DNA of 64,000 nt from assembly GCA_030685015.1 (NCBI GenBank), contig JAUXWS010000100.1, positions 79,270 to 143,269 on the forward strand, read 5' to 3'. A program made the translations under genes and the position numbers. The notes under the pieces are model-generated. The model made no database searches. It had not been told where the DNA came from and saw nothing but the letters and a program-made list of their open reading frames with translations. The stretch comes from a bacterium. GTDB taxonomy: Bacteria > CAIWAD01. Position 1 is the stretch's first letter; every line of letters starts with the position of its first letter. This document shows positions 50,559-59,684 of the stretch, one piece after another.

Positions 50559-51413
50559 TCAGCGGAGCAGCTGGGCCACCAGGGAGGGCAGCTGGTTGGC
50601 TTGCGCCTGCATGGCAATGCCCGACTGCATCAGGATCTGGGCCCGGGTGAAGGCCGCCATCTCCTCGGCCATGTCCGCGTCGCGGATCATGCTCTCGGAG
50701 GCGACCGCATTCTCCCGTGAGATCTGCAGGTTCTGGACCGTGGCCTGCAGGCGGGTGACATAGGATCCGATGCGGGTTCGCTCGGTGTCCTTGGTGTCGA
50801 TCACCGCGTCCATCGTGTCGATGGCGCTCTGGGCGGCCGCCGTGTTCAACAGGTTCACGTCGAGCAGGCCCAGACCCGAGGAGGTCATGTCGGCCAGATG
50901 GACGTAGTAGAAGTCCTGGTTGGACACGTTGTAGGTCCCGATGTGCAGCTTGATCCCCTGGCTGCCGGGGCCGACGGCGCCCTCGGCGTAAGTGCCGTCG
51001 ATCAGGTAGAGGCCGTTGTAGTTGGTGACATTGGCGATCCGCGTGATTTCGCTCTTCAACTGCTGGAACTCCGTGTCCAGGTAGCTGCGGTCCAGGCTGG
51101 TCAGGGTGCCGCTGGATGCTTCAATGGACAGGGCCCGCATGCGAATCAGCTTCTCGTCAATGGTCGCCAGGGCTCCTTCGGCGGTGGCCAGCATGTTGAT
51201 GGCGTAGTTGGCGTTGCGTTCCGCCTCGGTCATGCTGGAGATTTGCGCGCGCATCCGCTCTGATACGGCCAGTCCCGCCGGATCGTCCCACGCATAGTTG
51301 ACGCGCAGGCCGGATGAGAGCCGGGTGACCGCCCGATCAAGGGCGTGCTGCGTGTTGGCCAACTGGCGATGAACGCCGATTGCCAACGGATTCTGGTTGA
51401 TTCTCAGACTCAT
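50559..51413 (-). CDS. fliC: Flagellin 1
   Basis: 284 aa. N-terminal D0/D1: MSLRINQNPLAIGVHRQLAN and TRLSSGLRVNYAWDDPAGLA. C-terminal D1/D0: NLQISRENAVASESMIRDAD and QAQANQLPSLVAQLLR. The middle (~155-205) is only about 50 residues, so there is no D2/D3 outer domain; the filament should be thin and smooth. The two flagellin genes are tandem, each with its own terminator. An AT-rich segment shared upstream of both likely holds their promoters. Confidence 0.95.
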   Translation of the reverse strand: MSLRINQNPLAIGVHRQLANTQHALDRAVTRLSSGLRVNYAWDDPAGLAVSERMRAQISSMTEAERNANYAINMLATAEGALATIDEKLIRMRALSIEASSGTLTSLDRSYLDTEFQQLKSEITRIANVTNYNGLYLIDGTYAEGAVGPGSQGIKLHIGTYNVSNQDFYYVHLADMTSSGLGLLDVNLLNTAAAQSAIDTMDAVIDTKDTERTRIGSYVTRLQATVQNLQISRENAVASESMIRDADMAEEMAAFTRAQILMQSGIAMQAQANQLPSLVAQLLR

Positions 51414-51461
51414 CAGTCAATCCCCCTTGGATTGCGACCTGCTAAAAGACAAAGTCCACGA

Positions 51462-51491
51462 GCACTCTTCTGCCTTCTGTAATCCAGGATG
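51462..51491 (-). promoter_or_regulatory. Shared upstream element of flagellin 1
   Basis: GCACTCTTCTGCCTTCTG followed by TAATCCAGGATG on the plus strand closely matches 52605-52635 in front of flagellin 2, at the same distance from the start codon (about 50 bases), plus a GACCTGCTA word nearer the gene in both. Conservation of non-coding DNA in just this place marks the promoter or leader. It does not fit textbook sigma-28 or sigma-54 boxes. Confidence 0.6.
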
Positions 51492-51650
51492 TCACGAGGT
51501 CCGGCCTTGCCAGGGACTCTCATCCATTCCCTGCGTCTCCGGGCTGCTACCTTTGTCGGGAGAATCAAGAAAAGCTTGAGGGGGCGGGGGCCTGGACTTG
51601 AGCCTGGAAGCGGGCAGGGGGCGATTCTTGGGCCGCAGGCCCGCTCCAGT

Positions 51651-51681
51651 AAACAAAACCGGCGCCCCGCGGGGCGCCGGT
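51651..51681 (-). terminator. Rho-independent terminator of flagellin 2
   Basis: ACCGGCGCCCCG-CGGGGCGCCGGT, a perfect 12-bp palindromic stem at 51658-51681, followed on the minus strand by TTTGTTT; 26 bases after the stop codon of flagellin 2. Confidence 0.8.
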
Positions 51682-51706
51682 CCTCAATCTGCTCCGAGTG
51701 GTTGGA

Positions 51707-52561
51707 TCAGCGCAGCAGACCCGCCACGATGGAGGGCAGGTTGTTGGCTTGCGCCTGCATGGCGATGCCGGCTTGCATCAGAATCTGGGCGCGGGTGAAG
51801 GCCGCCATCTCCTCGGCCATGTCGGCGTCGCGGATGGTGGACTCCGAGGCGACGATGTTCTCCTTGGAGATCTGCAGGTTCTGCACGGTCGCCTGGAGAC
51901 GGGTGACATAGGAGCCGATGCGCGTGCGCTCCGTGTCCTTCACGTTGATGGCCGAATCGAGGGTGTCAATGGCACTCTGGGCGGTGGCGGTGTTCGTCAA
52001 ATCAACGGATGCGAGGCCCAGGCCGCTGGACGTCATGTCTCCCAGGTTCACATAGTAGAAGTCCTGGTCGGAGACGTTGTACGTCCCAATGTGCAGCTTG
52101 ATGCCTTGTCCACCGGGGCCAGCGGCGCCTTCAGCATAGGTTCCGTCGATGAGGTACAGACCGTTGTAGTTCGTCACGTTGGCAATGCGCGTGATCTCGC
52201 TCTTCAGCTGCTGGAACTCCACATCCAGGTAGCTGCGGTCCAGCGAGGTCAGCGTGCCGTTGGACGCCTCAACCGCCAATGCCCTCATGCGGATCAGTTT
52301 CTCGTCGATGACACCCAGGGCGCCTTCCGCCGTCGCCAGCATGTTGATGGCATAGTTGGCGTTGCGCTCGGCCTCGACCATGCTGCTGATCTGGGCGCGC
52401 ATCTTCTCGGAGACGGCCAGTCCTGCCGGATCGTCCCACGCATGGTTGATGCGAAGGCCGGAAGAGAGCCGGGTGACCGCCTGGTCCAGCGAGTACTGGG
52501 TGTTCATCAGTTGCCTGTGAACCCCGATCGCCAGCGGGTTTTGGTTGATTCTCAAGCTCAT
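51707..52561 (-). CDS. fliC: Flagellin 2
   Basis: 284 aa, nearly the same as flagellin 1. Both ends are the same (MSLRINQNPLAIGVHRQL and QNLQISKENIVASESTIRDA), and differences cluster in the middle (AGDMTSSGLGLASVDLTN region). A recent tandem duplication. Only the central ~30 residues have diverged much, so the two would co-assemble. Confidence 0.95.
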   Translation of the reverse strand: MSLRINQNPLAIGVHRQLMNTQYSLDQAVTRLSSGLRINHAWDDPAGLAVSEKMRAQISSMVEAERNANYAINMLATAEGALGVIDEKLIRMRALAVEASNGTLTSLDRSYLDVEFQQLKSEITRIANVTNYNGLYLIDGTYAEGAAGPGGQGIKLHIGTYNVSDQDFYYVNLGDMTSSGLGLASVDLTNTATAQSAIDTLDSAINVKDTERTRIGSYVTRLQATVQNLQISKENIVASESTIRDADMAEEMAAFTRAQILMQAGIAMQAQANNLPSIVAGLLR

Positions 52562-53069
52562 CAGTCACTCCCCTGTTCGGATAGACCTGCTACTACAGTC
52601 CCTTGCACTCTTCTGCCTTCTGCAATTCCAGGATGCTTGAAGCGCCCTCCGCCTGCCGCATCAATGTCTCCCCTTTGCGGCCTGCGGAAATGGGCTGAAC
52701 TTCATTTCGGGAGCTTTCGTGATTTCTGGAGTCCCGCGACGCGCGGCCGCGCTGGCACCCACCCGGAGCGGCCCCTGACCGGCGTTCAGGTCTCCTTGCG
52801 AAGCCGTCAGCTGCAGAACTTTTCCATTGGTGATCATCATGATCCTGGCGAATCGCGACCAACTCCGTTCCCTCTTCAGACCGAGCGGGGGCGGTCGTGA
52901 GGGTCGACTAGGGCCACTTCTGGACTTGGGAAGTTCCAACCTGTTCATGAGCCCGCCGGCGCCCTGCCCGACTTGCTCCAGGTTGGATTCCAGCGGACCA
53001 ATCCATACTCTCGCAAGGCGGTGAAGCGGTGGATACCCCGCGAAACGAATTCAAGCTCAGGTGATTTGC
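52562..53069. other. Divergent intergenic region between flagellin 2 and the secreted-protein operon
   Basis: About 500 bases. The first ~75 hold the flagellin 2 upstream element (52605-52635). Beyond that no gene or clear promoter is visible. Confidence 0.5.
52605..52635 (-). promoter_or_regulatory. Shared upstream element of flagellin 2
   Basis: GCACTCTTCTGCCTTCTG, then CAATTCCAGGATG, the counterpart of 51462-51491. Confidence 0.6.
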
Positions 53070-54326
53070 ATGCGAAAGCGCTGGCTGGCGATCCTGCCGC
53101 TGTTCTGGTCCTGTGCCGACAACCTGCCGGATCCCACCGTGGTGGATCCGGCCCTCAGCGCCATCCACCTGCCCGAGGTGATCGTGGCCGGCTGGCCCGA
53201 GGCCCTGGAGTTCCGCGCCAAGGCCAGTCTCCCGGCGACGGGGGAGTGGCGGGTGGAGCTTCGCGTGAGCGGTCCGGAGCTGCCCACGCCCCTGGATTAC
53301 CTGCTTCTGGACGATGGCGACTACTTGGTCTTGACCGATCCCGGCCCCGGCCAGGAGGCCCAAAGCGGCGACAACGTGGCGGGGGACGGCTGGTTCACCA
53401 CCCGCCTGGCGGCGGATTTCGCCACTGGGCTGGGAAGCTTCACCTTCCGCTTCCGCCTGGTGGGGAACGGCGTGGAGCGTGACTTCCGCCAGGTGACGCG
53501 GGAGCGCCTCGTCAACCGCGCCCCAGAGGTTTTCGCCGTCGAGGCGCCGGCCCTGCTGCCTTCGGGTGGCCATTTCACAGCGACGGCGCGGGCGGCGGAC
53601 CCGGACGGGGCGGAGGATCTGGCCACCGTCCAGTTGCGGCAGACGGGCGGCGGCATGCGCAGCTGGGCCTTCACCCCTGGCGGCGACAGCCTGTGGACGG
53701 TGACAGTGGGGCCGGAGCTGGCCGCCGGGCGGCAGGGCCCGGACACCCTGCGCGTGACGGCGACGGACCGGGTGGGCCACGAGGCCGAGCGCTCGCTGGT
53801 CGTGGACCTGGAGAACGGCCCGCCCGCCCTGGCCGGCGCGGACCTGCAGTTCTACCTGCGCCTGGGCAACGGCGGCTACCAGCCGCTCGACACGGGGGAC
53901 ACCATCCACCTGTTCGTGCCCAGCACCGACCCGGCTGACTCCAACATCTATCTGATGACGATCCCCGCCTTCGATCCCCAGACCCTGGCCGACATCAGGG
54001 AGGTCACCTGGGAGATCACGGCTATGGACAATCCGGCCCAGACCCTGACCCAGTCCATGTCGGATCCAACGGGTGACGGGATCTATCAGGCGGGCATCAC
54101 TCTGGCGGGTCGACCGGTGCCTTACCAGTACACCATGTATTTCCTGCGCTTCCTGGCTTATGATCAATTCCACGTGTCTCCCCTGGAGGAACGTTTCATC
54201 CGTATCCACAACCTGAACGAAGCTCCGGGGCAGCCGGATGCTTGGCCGGCCGGGCTGCGGAGCGAGGGCATGGCCCTGCGGCCCCTGCCCCATGTCTGGC
54301 GCGTCAGCGCGGAGGCGCTCCGATGA
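53070..54326 (+). CDS. Lipoprotein with Ig-like repeats
   Basis: 418 aa from ATG 53070. MRKRWLAILPLFWSCADN is a lipoprotein signal (lipobox LFWSC). Three beta-sandwich-like regions follow (LEFRAKASLPATGEWRVELR; PEVFAVEAPALLPSGGHFTA; a third before the C-terminus with DPTGDGIYQAGITL). Surface or periplasmic role; no named family. First gene of a run of four coupled genes concerned with secretion or the cell surface. Confidence 0.65.
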   Translation: MRKRWLAILPLFWSCADNLPDPTVVDPALSAIHLPEVIVAGWPEALEFRAKASLPATGEWRVELRVSGPELPTPLDYLLLDDGDYLVLTDPGPGQEAQSGDNVAGDGWFTTRLAADFATGLGSFTFRFRLVGNGVERDFRQVTRERLVNRAPEVFAVEAPALLPSGGHFTATARAADPDGAEDLATVQLRQTGGGMRSWAFTPGGDSLWTVTVGPELAAGRQGPDTLRVTATDRVGHEAERSLVVDLENGPPALAGADLQFYLRLGNGGYQPLDTGDTIHLFVPSTDPADSNIYLMTIPAFDPQTLADIREVTWEITAMDNPAQTLTQSMSDPTGDGIYQAGITLAGRPVPYQYTMYFLRFLAYDQFHVSPLEERFIRIHNLNEAPGQPDAWPAGLRSEGMALRPLPHVWRVSAEALR

Positions 54327-55900
54327 AGCGCGCCATGTTGGTCCTTGTGCTGGCGGCCGCCTCCTTCGCCGCGTTGCCGGAGGCCCGCCTCTCCTTGCGG
54401 CCCGGCGAGTTGGGCGGCCTCTTCGACCAGTCGCCCCATCCGCCCTTCCCCGGCATGGTGAGCAACTCCATCACGCAAATGCGCCTGGTGGTGGAGGGCG
54501 CGGACACCCTGCTCTACGGCGCCAACAGCTTCGGCGTGCTGCGCTCCACCGACTTCGGCGCAAGCTTCGTCACCTTCACCGACAGCAGCGGCGTGGGACG
54601 GGGCGGCGTCTCCGGCCTGGCGGCCGGTCCCGGCCTGCTGGCCGCCGCCACGGTGGTGGACACCTCCATCGCCAACGTGCAGGGGGCCGGCACGGGGATC
54701 GGTTTCAGCCAGGACCGAGGCGGCACCTGGACCTGGCTGCCCCAGCCCATCGACGAGGTCTTCGACACCAGCATCGACCCACGCCAGTGGATCGCCACCG
54801 ACTGCGAGACGGGGGACAGCCTGCACTGGCTGATCGAGCTGCCCAACCGCACGCCGGTGGAGAACATCACCTGGGGCCTGGCCCTGGAGGGCGACAGCGC
54901 CATCTGGGCCGCCAGTTTCGCCGGAGGCTTCCGTCGCTACAGCCTCGCCACGGAGTGCTGGCGCCTCTTCGTGCCGGACCGCGAACGCTTCCAGCCCGTG
55001 ACCCACCTCAACCACCGCGCCTTCAGCGTCCTCGCCAGCGTGAACGGCGTCTGGGCGGGCAGCGCGGGCGGCCTCAACTTCCTGCCCTGGGACAGCCTGC
55101 ACGCCCCCGGCGACAACCGGCTGGGCCGCGGCTGGCGCCGCTTCGACTTCCAGCATCCGCAGCTGGACGGCAGCCCCACCATCACGGGCAACTGGGTGGT
55201 GACGATGGAGCAGAACCTGCTGCCCGACGGCCGCGACGAGATCTGGGTGGCGGGCTGGGCCACCTTCGCCAGCGTGGGCGACTACTACGGCCTCAGCTGG
55301 ACGGGCGACGACGGCGCCAGCTGGACCGAGGTGGAGGACCTGCGCGGGGTGAAGATCTGGGACCTGGCCTTCGACGGCGAGGACGTGTGGGTGGCCAGCG
55401 ACACGGGCCTCTGGAAATCCAACCGGCGCGGCGCGGCGGGCAGCTGGTCCAACTACGGCCAGCTTCGCGACGGGCAGACGGGCCGCTTGATGCTCAGCCC
55501 CACGGTCTACGCCGTCGAGGTGGTGGGCGGCCGCTTGCTGGTGGGAACGCCGCGAGGGCTGTTCAGCAGCGGCGACCGCGGCAACACGTGGACCAGCACG
55601 CATCACGAGCCCTCCGGCCCCCGCTTCTTCCCCAACCCCTTCTCGCCCCGCGTCCACGGCGCGGCCACCCTGGCGGTGAAGGCGGAGCGGGCGGGCGGCG
55701 CCAGCATCCGCATCTATGATTTCGCCATGGATCTCGTGAAGTCGGTGGCGGACGGTGTGGCTGTCCCCGCCGGCCAGAGTGTCGAGTTCTACTGGGACGG
55801 CACCAACCGCCGCGGCGATCTGGCGGCCAACGGTGTGTACTTCTATCTGGTGGAGGCCCCCGGCATCTCGACCTGGGGCAAGTTGATGGTGGTGAAATGA
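54323..55900 (+). CDS. Secreted beta-propeller protein with FlgD-like C-terminus
   Basis: 525 aa, starting at the ATGA overlap with the previous gene. Signal peptide MKRAMLVLVLAAASFAALPE. Repeated GVLRSTDFGASF, GFSQDRGGTWTWL, GLSWTGDDGASWTEV, GLFSSGDRGNTWTS motifs are Asp-box-like blades (sialidase/PorZ-type propeller). A C-terminal ~85-residue FlgD-Ig domain has FFPNPFSPR and GVYFYLVEAPG. It is an export-system cargo or a PorZ-like partner of the barrels encoded next. Confidence 0.75.
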   Translation: MKRAMLVLVLAAASFAALPEARLSLRPGELGGLFDQSPHPPFPGMVSNSITQMRLVVEGADTLLYGANSFGVLRSTDFGASFVTFTDSSGVGRGGVSGLAAGPGLLAAATVVDTSIANVQGAGTGIGFSQDRGGTWTWLPQPIDEVFDTSIDPRQWIATDCETGDSLHWLIELPNRTPVENITWGLALEGDSAIWAASFAGGFRRYSLATECWRLFVPDRERFQPVTHLNHRAFSVLASVNGVWAGSAGGLNFLPWDSLHAPGDNRLGRGWRRFDFQHPQLDGSPTITGNWVVTMEQNLLPDGRDEIWVAGWATFASVGDYYGLSWTGDDGASWTEVEDLRGVKIWDLAFDGEDVWVASDTGLWKSNRRGAAGSWSNYGQLRDGQTGRLMLSPTVYAVEVVGGRLLVGTPRGLFSSGDRGNTWTSTHHEPSGPRFFPNPFSPRVHGAATLAVKAERAGGASIRIYDFAMDLVKSVADGVAVPAGQSVEFYWDGTNRRGDLAANGVYFYLVEAPGISTWGKLMVVK

Positions 55901-56889
55901 TGCGCGCCCGCCCCTGGATCCTGCCGGGCCTGGCCTCCCTGGCGCTGGGCGGCCTGCTGGCCTCGCCCAACCCCGCGGCGGCCGACGAGAACAGCAACGG
56001 CGGCACGGCGGGGGCCCTGCGCCGCGTGGGGCACTCCGCCGCCCTGATGGCCTTGGGCAACGCCGGGGCGGCCTATCCGCTCTCCGCCGAATCGCGCCTG
56101 GTCAATCCGGCCCTCATCGGCTGGTGGCGCACGCGCCAGGCCAACCTGGACTGGCACAAGCTTTCCCTGGACCGCGACCTGGTGGGCGTCCACCTGCTGT
56201 GGCCCCTGCAACCCATGGGCGCTTTCGGGCTCAGCTTCCAGCGCGCCGCCGTGGACGGCATTCCCGAGACCACCACCTGGGGCGAGCCCACCGGACGCAG
56301 CCTGGAAGCATCGGACAACCTCTTCAGCTTCGGCGTGGCGCTCAACCCATCGCGCTTTCTGGCGCTGGGCGTGAACATGAGCATCCTTACCAGCGGCTTC
56401 TCCGGCATGGACGAGGGGAGCACCGAACTGAAGGAGACCACCGCCGCCTTCGACCTGGGCTTCTCCGTGCGACCCCGCTCCAACCTGTGGGCCGGCCTCA
56501 GCGTGCAGAACCTGGGCGGCTCCCTGGCCTGGGACTCCAGCACCCTCTGGGGATCCGGCCGGGGCGGCTCCAGCGAGGACGATCTGCCCGTCCTCCTCAC
56601 GGTGGGGCTGGGCGGCGAGTTCATCCACGACCGTCTTCTGCTTGTGCTGGATTACGAGGCGAGCGACGTGGACGCCTGGGACCTGCGCGGCGGCCTGGAG
56701 TGGCGCAGCCCCCCCGGCGAAATGGGCAGTTGGGCCCTGCGGGCGGGCTGGGACGACGGTTCGCCGGCCCTCGGGCTGGGCTTCGCCTGGCCCTTCGACC
56801 GCTTCGAGGCGGGTTTGGACTACGCTGTCACCTTCCACGAGAACGATCCGGACGAGATCCATGTCATCACATGGCGGGTGACTTTCTGA
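55897..56889 (+). CDS. PorV/PorQ-like outer-membrane beta-barrel protein
   Basis: 330 aa. The signal peptide (PWILPGLASLALGGLLASP) is followed by LMALGNAGAAYPLSAESRLV NPAL-type start (family signature of UPF0164/PorV proteins), then alternating beta strands to an aromatic end (VITWRVTF). PorV and PorQ carry cargo through type IX secretion. Overlaps the previous gene by 4 bases, so propeller and barrel are co-made. Confidence 0.75.
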   Translation: MMRARPWILPGLASLALGGLLASPNPAAADENSNGGTAGALRRVGHSAALMALGNAGAAYPLSAESRLVNPALIGWWRTRQANLDWHKLSLDRDLVGVHLLWPLQPMGAFGLSFQRAAVDGIPETTTWGEPTGRSLEASDNLFSFGVALNPSRFLALGVNMSILTSGFSGMDEGSTELKETTAAFDLGFSVRPRSNLWAGLSVQNLGGSLAWDSSTLWGSGRGGSSEDDLPVLLTVGLGGEFIHDRLLLVLDYEASDVDAWDLRGGLEWRSPPGEMGSWALRAGWDDGSPALGLGFAWPFDRFEAGLDYAVTFHENDPDEIHVITWRVTF

Positions 56890-56974
56890 CACGTGCGTTC
56901 CATCGGGGGATCCCGGCCATGCACCGCGACAGGGCCCGTGGTCGCCGACAGGTTGTTGGGGGAGGTGCTTGCCC

Positions 56975-57877
56975 ATGCGTGGATTCGCCGTCTCACTGGC
57001 TCTGACGCTGGCCGGCGCCGGCCTGGCGCAGGGCGCCACCGGGCTGGCCTTTCTCAAGATCTGCCCGGACGCCGCCTCCTCGGCCCTGGGCGAGAATGGC
57101 GCCGTGGGCTGGCGGGACGCGCTCAGCCCCGTGCGCAACCCGGCCCTGGCCCCGCCCGACGAGCTGACCCATCTCGCCATCACCCGCTCGGACTGGATCT
57201 TCGAGTCCGACTACCTGGCCCTGGCCTTCCGCTCATCCTTCAGGACCTGGTCCTGGGGGGCCGACCTGCGCGTGCTCAGCTCCGACAACTTCGAGCTGCG
57301 GGATGGTCCCAATCCCGATCCCACCGGCGAGTTCCGCCTGGACGACCTGGCGGTCGGCCTCTCCCTCTCCGTCCCGCTCAAGGAGAATCTGCGGGCCGGG
57401 GCGGCCCTGCGCCGCATCCAGGAAAAAATGTACAACGAGAACTCGCGGGGCTGGACCGGGGATCTGGGCCTGCGCTGGGAGCGTCGCCGCGAGGTGGGGC
57501 GCCTGGTCGCCGTGTCGGCCACGGCACGCAACCTGGGCTACTCGTCGGACTTCGTGAACGAGGCGCCCGATCCGCCCCGCACCCTGGGCCTGGGCGCCGA
57601 ATGGCAGGGCGAACTGCCCCTGGGCGGGTGGAGCGGCGGCCTGCAGGCCGAGCTGCGCCATTTGCAGGATGACGGGAGCCATCTCCATCTTGGCGCCGAG
57701 GCCATGCCGGTGGCCGGCCTGACCCTGCGCGGCGGCTGGATGAGCGGCTACGAGGAGCGGGGCTCCACCCTGGGAGTGGGTTTCGCTTGGCGCAACCTGC
57801 GGCTGGATTACGCCTGGCTGCCCTTCTCGAGCGCCCTGGCCGATGTCCACCGCTTCACTTTCTCCTTCGCTTTGTGA
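56975..57877 (+). CDS. Second PorV/PorQ-like outer-membrane beta-barrel protein
   Basis: 300 aa. ATG 56975 with GGAGG upstream; signal peptide MRGFAVSLALTLAGAGLAQG. FLKICPDAASSALGENGAVG WRDALSPVRNPAL is the same opening as in PorV/PorQ, and the C-terminus FTFSFAL ends in an aromatic strand as outer-membrane barrels do. A separate relative of the neighbour at 55897, not a duplicate. Confidence 0.78.
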   Translation: MRGFAVSLALTLAGAGLAQGATGLAFLKICPDAASSALGENGAVGWRDALSPVRNPALAPPDELTHLAITRSDWIFESDYLALAFRSSFRTWSWGADLRVLSSDNFELRDGPNPDPTGEFRLDDLAVGLSLSVPLKENLRAGAALRRIQEKMYNENSRGWTGDLGLRWERRREVGRLVAVSATARNLGYSSDFVNEAPDPPRTLGLGAEWQGELPLGGWSGGLQAELRHLQDDGSHLHLGAEAMPVAGLTLRGGWMSGYEERGSTLGVGFAWRNLRLDYAWLPFSSALADVHRFTFSFAL

Positions 57878-57940
57878 CACCGGCCGGGCCATCCGGCGGT
57901 GCGATAGATGCAGCCTCATCAGTTTCAAGGAGACCGCGAC

Positions 57941-59056
57941 ATGGCCAAGTACCGCATCGCCTGGTTGCCCGGGGACGGCGTGGGCAACGACGTGATGGAC
58001 GCCACCCGGCCCGTCCTCCAGGCCCTGGGCTTCGAGGCAGAATACATCCACGGGGACATCGGCTGGGAGTTCTGGTGCCGGGAGGGCAACCCCCTGCCCG
58101 ACCGCACGCTGGAGGTGCTGCGCTCCACCGACGCCGCCCTCTTCGGGGCCATCACCTCCAAGCCCAAGGAGGAGGCGGTGGAGGAGCTGGCGTCGGAACT
58201 GCGCGGCAAGGGCTACGACTACTTCAGCCCCATCGTCCGCCTGCGCCAGGAGTTCAACCTCCACACCAACCTGCGTCCCTGCAAGGCCTATCCGGGCAAT
58301 CCGCTCAACTACAAGGAAGGCATCGACCTGGTGATCTTCCGCGAGAACACGGAAGGCAGCTACGGCGGCGTGGAGTTCCATCCGCTGCCCCAGCAGGTCT
58401 ACGATGCGCTCTGCCTCAACCCGAAAATGAAGAAGTTCGGCGCCTTCGACCTGGCGGACATCGCCCTCTCCACGCGCATCATGACGCGGCAGGGTTGCCG
58501 GCGCATCGTCAAAGCCGCCTTCGACTACGCCCGCACGTACGGCCGCAAGAGCGTGACCGTCGTCGAGAAGCCCAACGTCCTGCGCGAGACGGGCGGCCTC
58601 ATGATCCGCGAGGCCCGCAAGGTGGCGGCCGACTACCCGGAGATCCAGCTCTGGGAGACCAACATCGACGCGCAGTGCATGTGGCTGCTGAAGAATCCCT
58701 TCGACTATGACGTGCTGGTGGCCGAGAACATGTTCGGCGACATCATCAGCGACCTGGGCGCCCAACTGGTGGGCGGCCTGGGCTTTGCCGCCAGCGGCAA
58801 CATCGGCGACAACTACGCCGTCTTCGAGCCCACCCACGGCAGCGCCCCGAAGTATTTCGGGCAGAACAAGGTCAACCCCATGGCCATGTTCCTCACGGCC
58901 AAGATGATGCTGGAGTGGCTGGGCGAGAAGCCCATGGCCGACCGGCTGGAGGCCGCCATCGCCGCCGTGCTGAAGGAGGGGAAGGCCCGCACCTACGACA
59001 TGGGCGGCACGACGGGGACGCAGGAGATGGGCGAGGCCGTCATCGCCAAGCTGTAG
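57941..59056 (+). CDS. Isocitrate/isopropylmalate dehydrogenase-family enzyme
   Basis: 371 aa. ATG 57941 follows AAGGAG. WLPGDGVGNDVMD, a RLRQEFNLHTNLRPCKAYPG substrate region, LVIFRENTEGSYGG, and the metal-site FDYDVLVAENMFGDIISDLG are family signatures. The NTEG and RQEFNLHTNLRP segments resemble NAD-dependent isocitrate or homoisocitrate dehydrogenases rather than LeuB. It oxidatively decarboxylates a 2-hydroxy acid. Exact substrate not settled. Confidence 0.85.
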   Translation: MAKYRIAWLPGDGVGNDVMDATRPVLQALGFEAEYIHGDIGWEFWCREGNPLPDRTLEVLRSTDAALFGAITSKPKEEAVEELASELRGKGYDYFSPIVRLRQEFNLHTNLRPCKAYPGNPLNYKEGIDLVIFRENTEGSYGGVEFHPLPQQVYDALCLNPKMKKFGAFDLADIALSTRIMTRQGCRRIVKAAFDYARTYGRKSVTVVEKPNVLRETGGLMIREARKVAADYPEIQLWETNIDAQCMWLLKNPFDYDVLVAENMFGDIISDLGAQLVGGLGFAASGNIGDNYAVFEPTHGSAPKYFGQNKVNPMAMFLTAKMMLEWLGEKPMADRLEAAIAAVLKEGKARTYDMGGTTGTQEMGEAVIAKL

Positions 59057-59063
59057 GACCGGC

Positions 59064-59684
59064 GTGACACGGATCGACACGACATCCGAGGGGAGCGGAA
59101 GGCGGGGCAACCTCCTTCCGCTTCGTCTTTTCCTGGCCACCGCGCTGGCCGGTTGCGCCCTCTTCGAGCCCCGCGACAGCCAGCAGCCCGACGACGGCGA
59201 CCACCTCGCCTGGCGGCCCCCCATCAGCCCCGACGCCGTGCTGGCCAACCTGGCCACGGTGGTGGCGGCCCTGGAGCCCGTTGTCTACGGGGAACTGCTG
59301 GCGGACAGCGGCTGGACGCGGCCTTTCCGTTTTGTGGCGGATCCGGCCGTGGCCGGCCAGGGCCTGAGCTGGGGTCTGGACGAGGAGCTGGCCGCCTGGC
59401 AGCGTTTCTGCGACCATTACGAGGCTCTCCAGGCGCGGCCCTCCCTGCACCTCCTGCGCACGGACTCGCTCACGGCGGGGGATTCCGCCTCTTACACGGC
59501 CGACTACCGCCTGGCGCTGCCCGCCTCGGCGGGTCGCTCCGACGAGGCCTGGGCCGGCACCCTGCGCCTGGGCCTCTCGCGCAACCTGCTCAACGGCGAC
59601 TGGGCCATCCATCGCTGGGAGGATTGGGGCGCCGACAGCCTGCCCTCCTGGACGCAGCTCAAGCAGGTCTTCCTGTGGCCATGA
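59064..59684 (+). CDS. Putative lipoprotein, 206 aa
   Basis: GTG 59064 start. A lipobox (LFLATALAGCALF) puts the mature protein on the membrane. The rest (DEELAAWQRFCDHYEALQAR; SYTADYRLALP) has no family I recognise. It and the next gene look like a pair of related short lipoproteins made together (ATGA overlap). Confidence 0.6.
   Translation: MTRIDTTSEGSGRRGNLLPLRLFLATALAGCALFEPRDSQQPDDGDHLAWRPPISPDAVLANLATVVAALEPVVYGELLADSGWTRPFRFVADPAVAGQGLSWGLDEELAAWQRFCDHYEALQARPSLHLLRTDSLTAGDSASYTADYRLALPASAGRSDEAWAGTLRLGLSRNLLNGDWAIHRWEDWGADSLPSWTQLKQVFLWP

Noticed and set aside
57233..59257. 674-codon minus-strand frame opposite the dehydrogenase
   Set aside because: Antisense shadow; the plus strand encodes a barrel protein and a dehydrogenase with conserved motifs.
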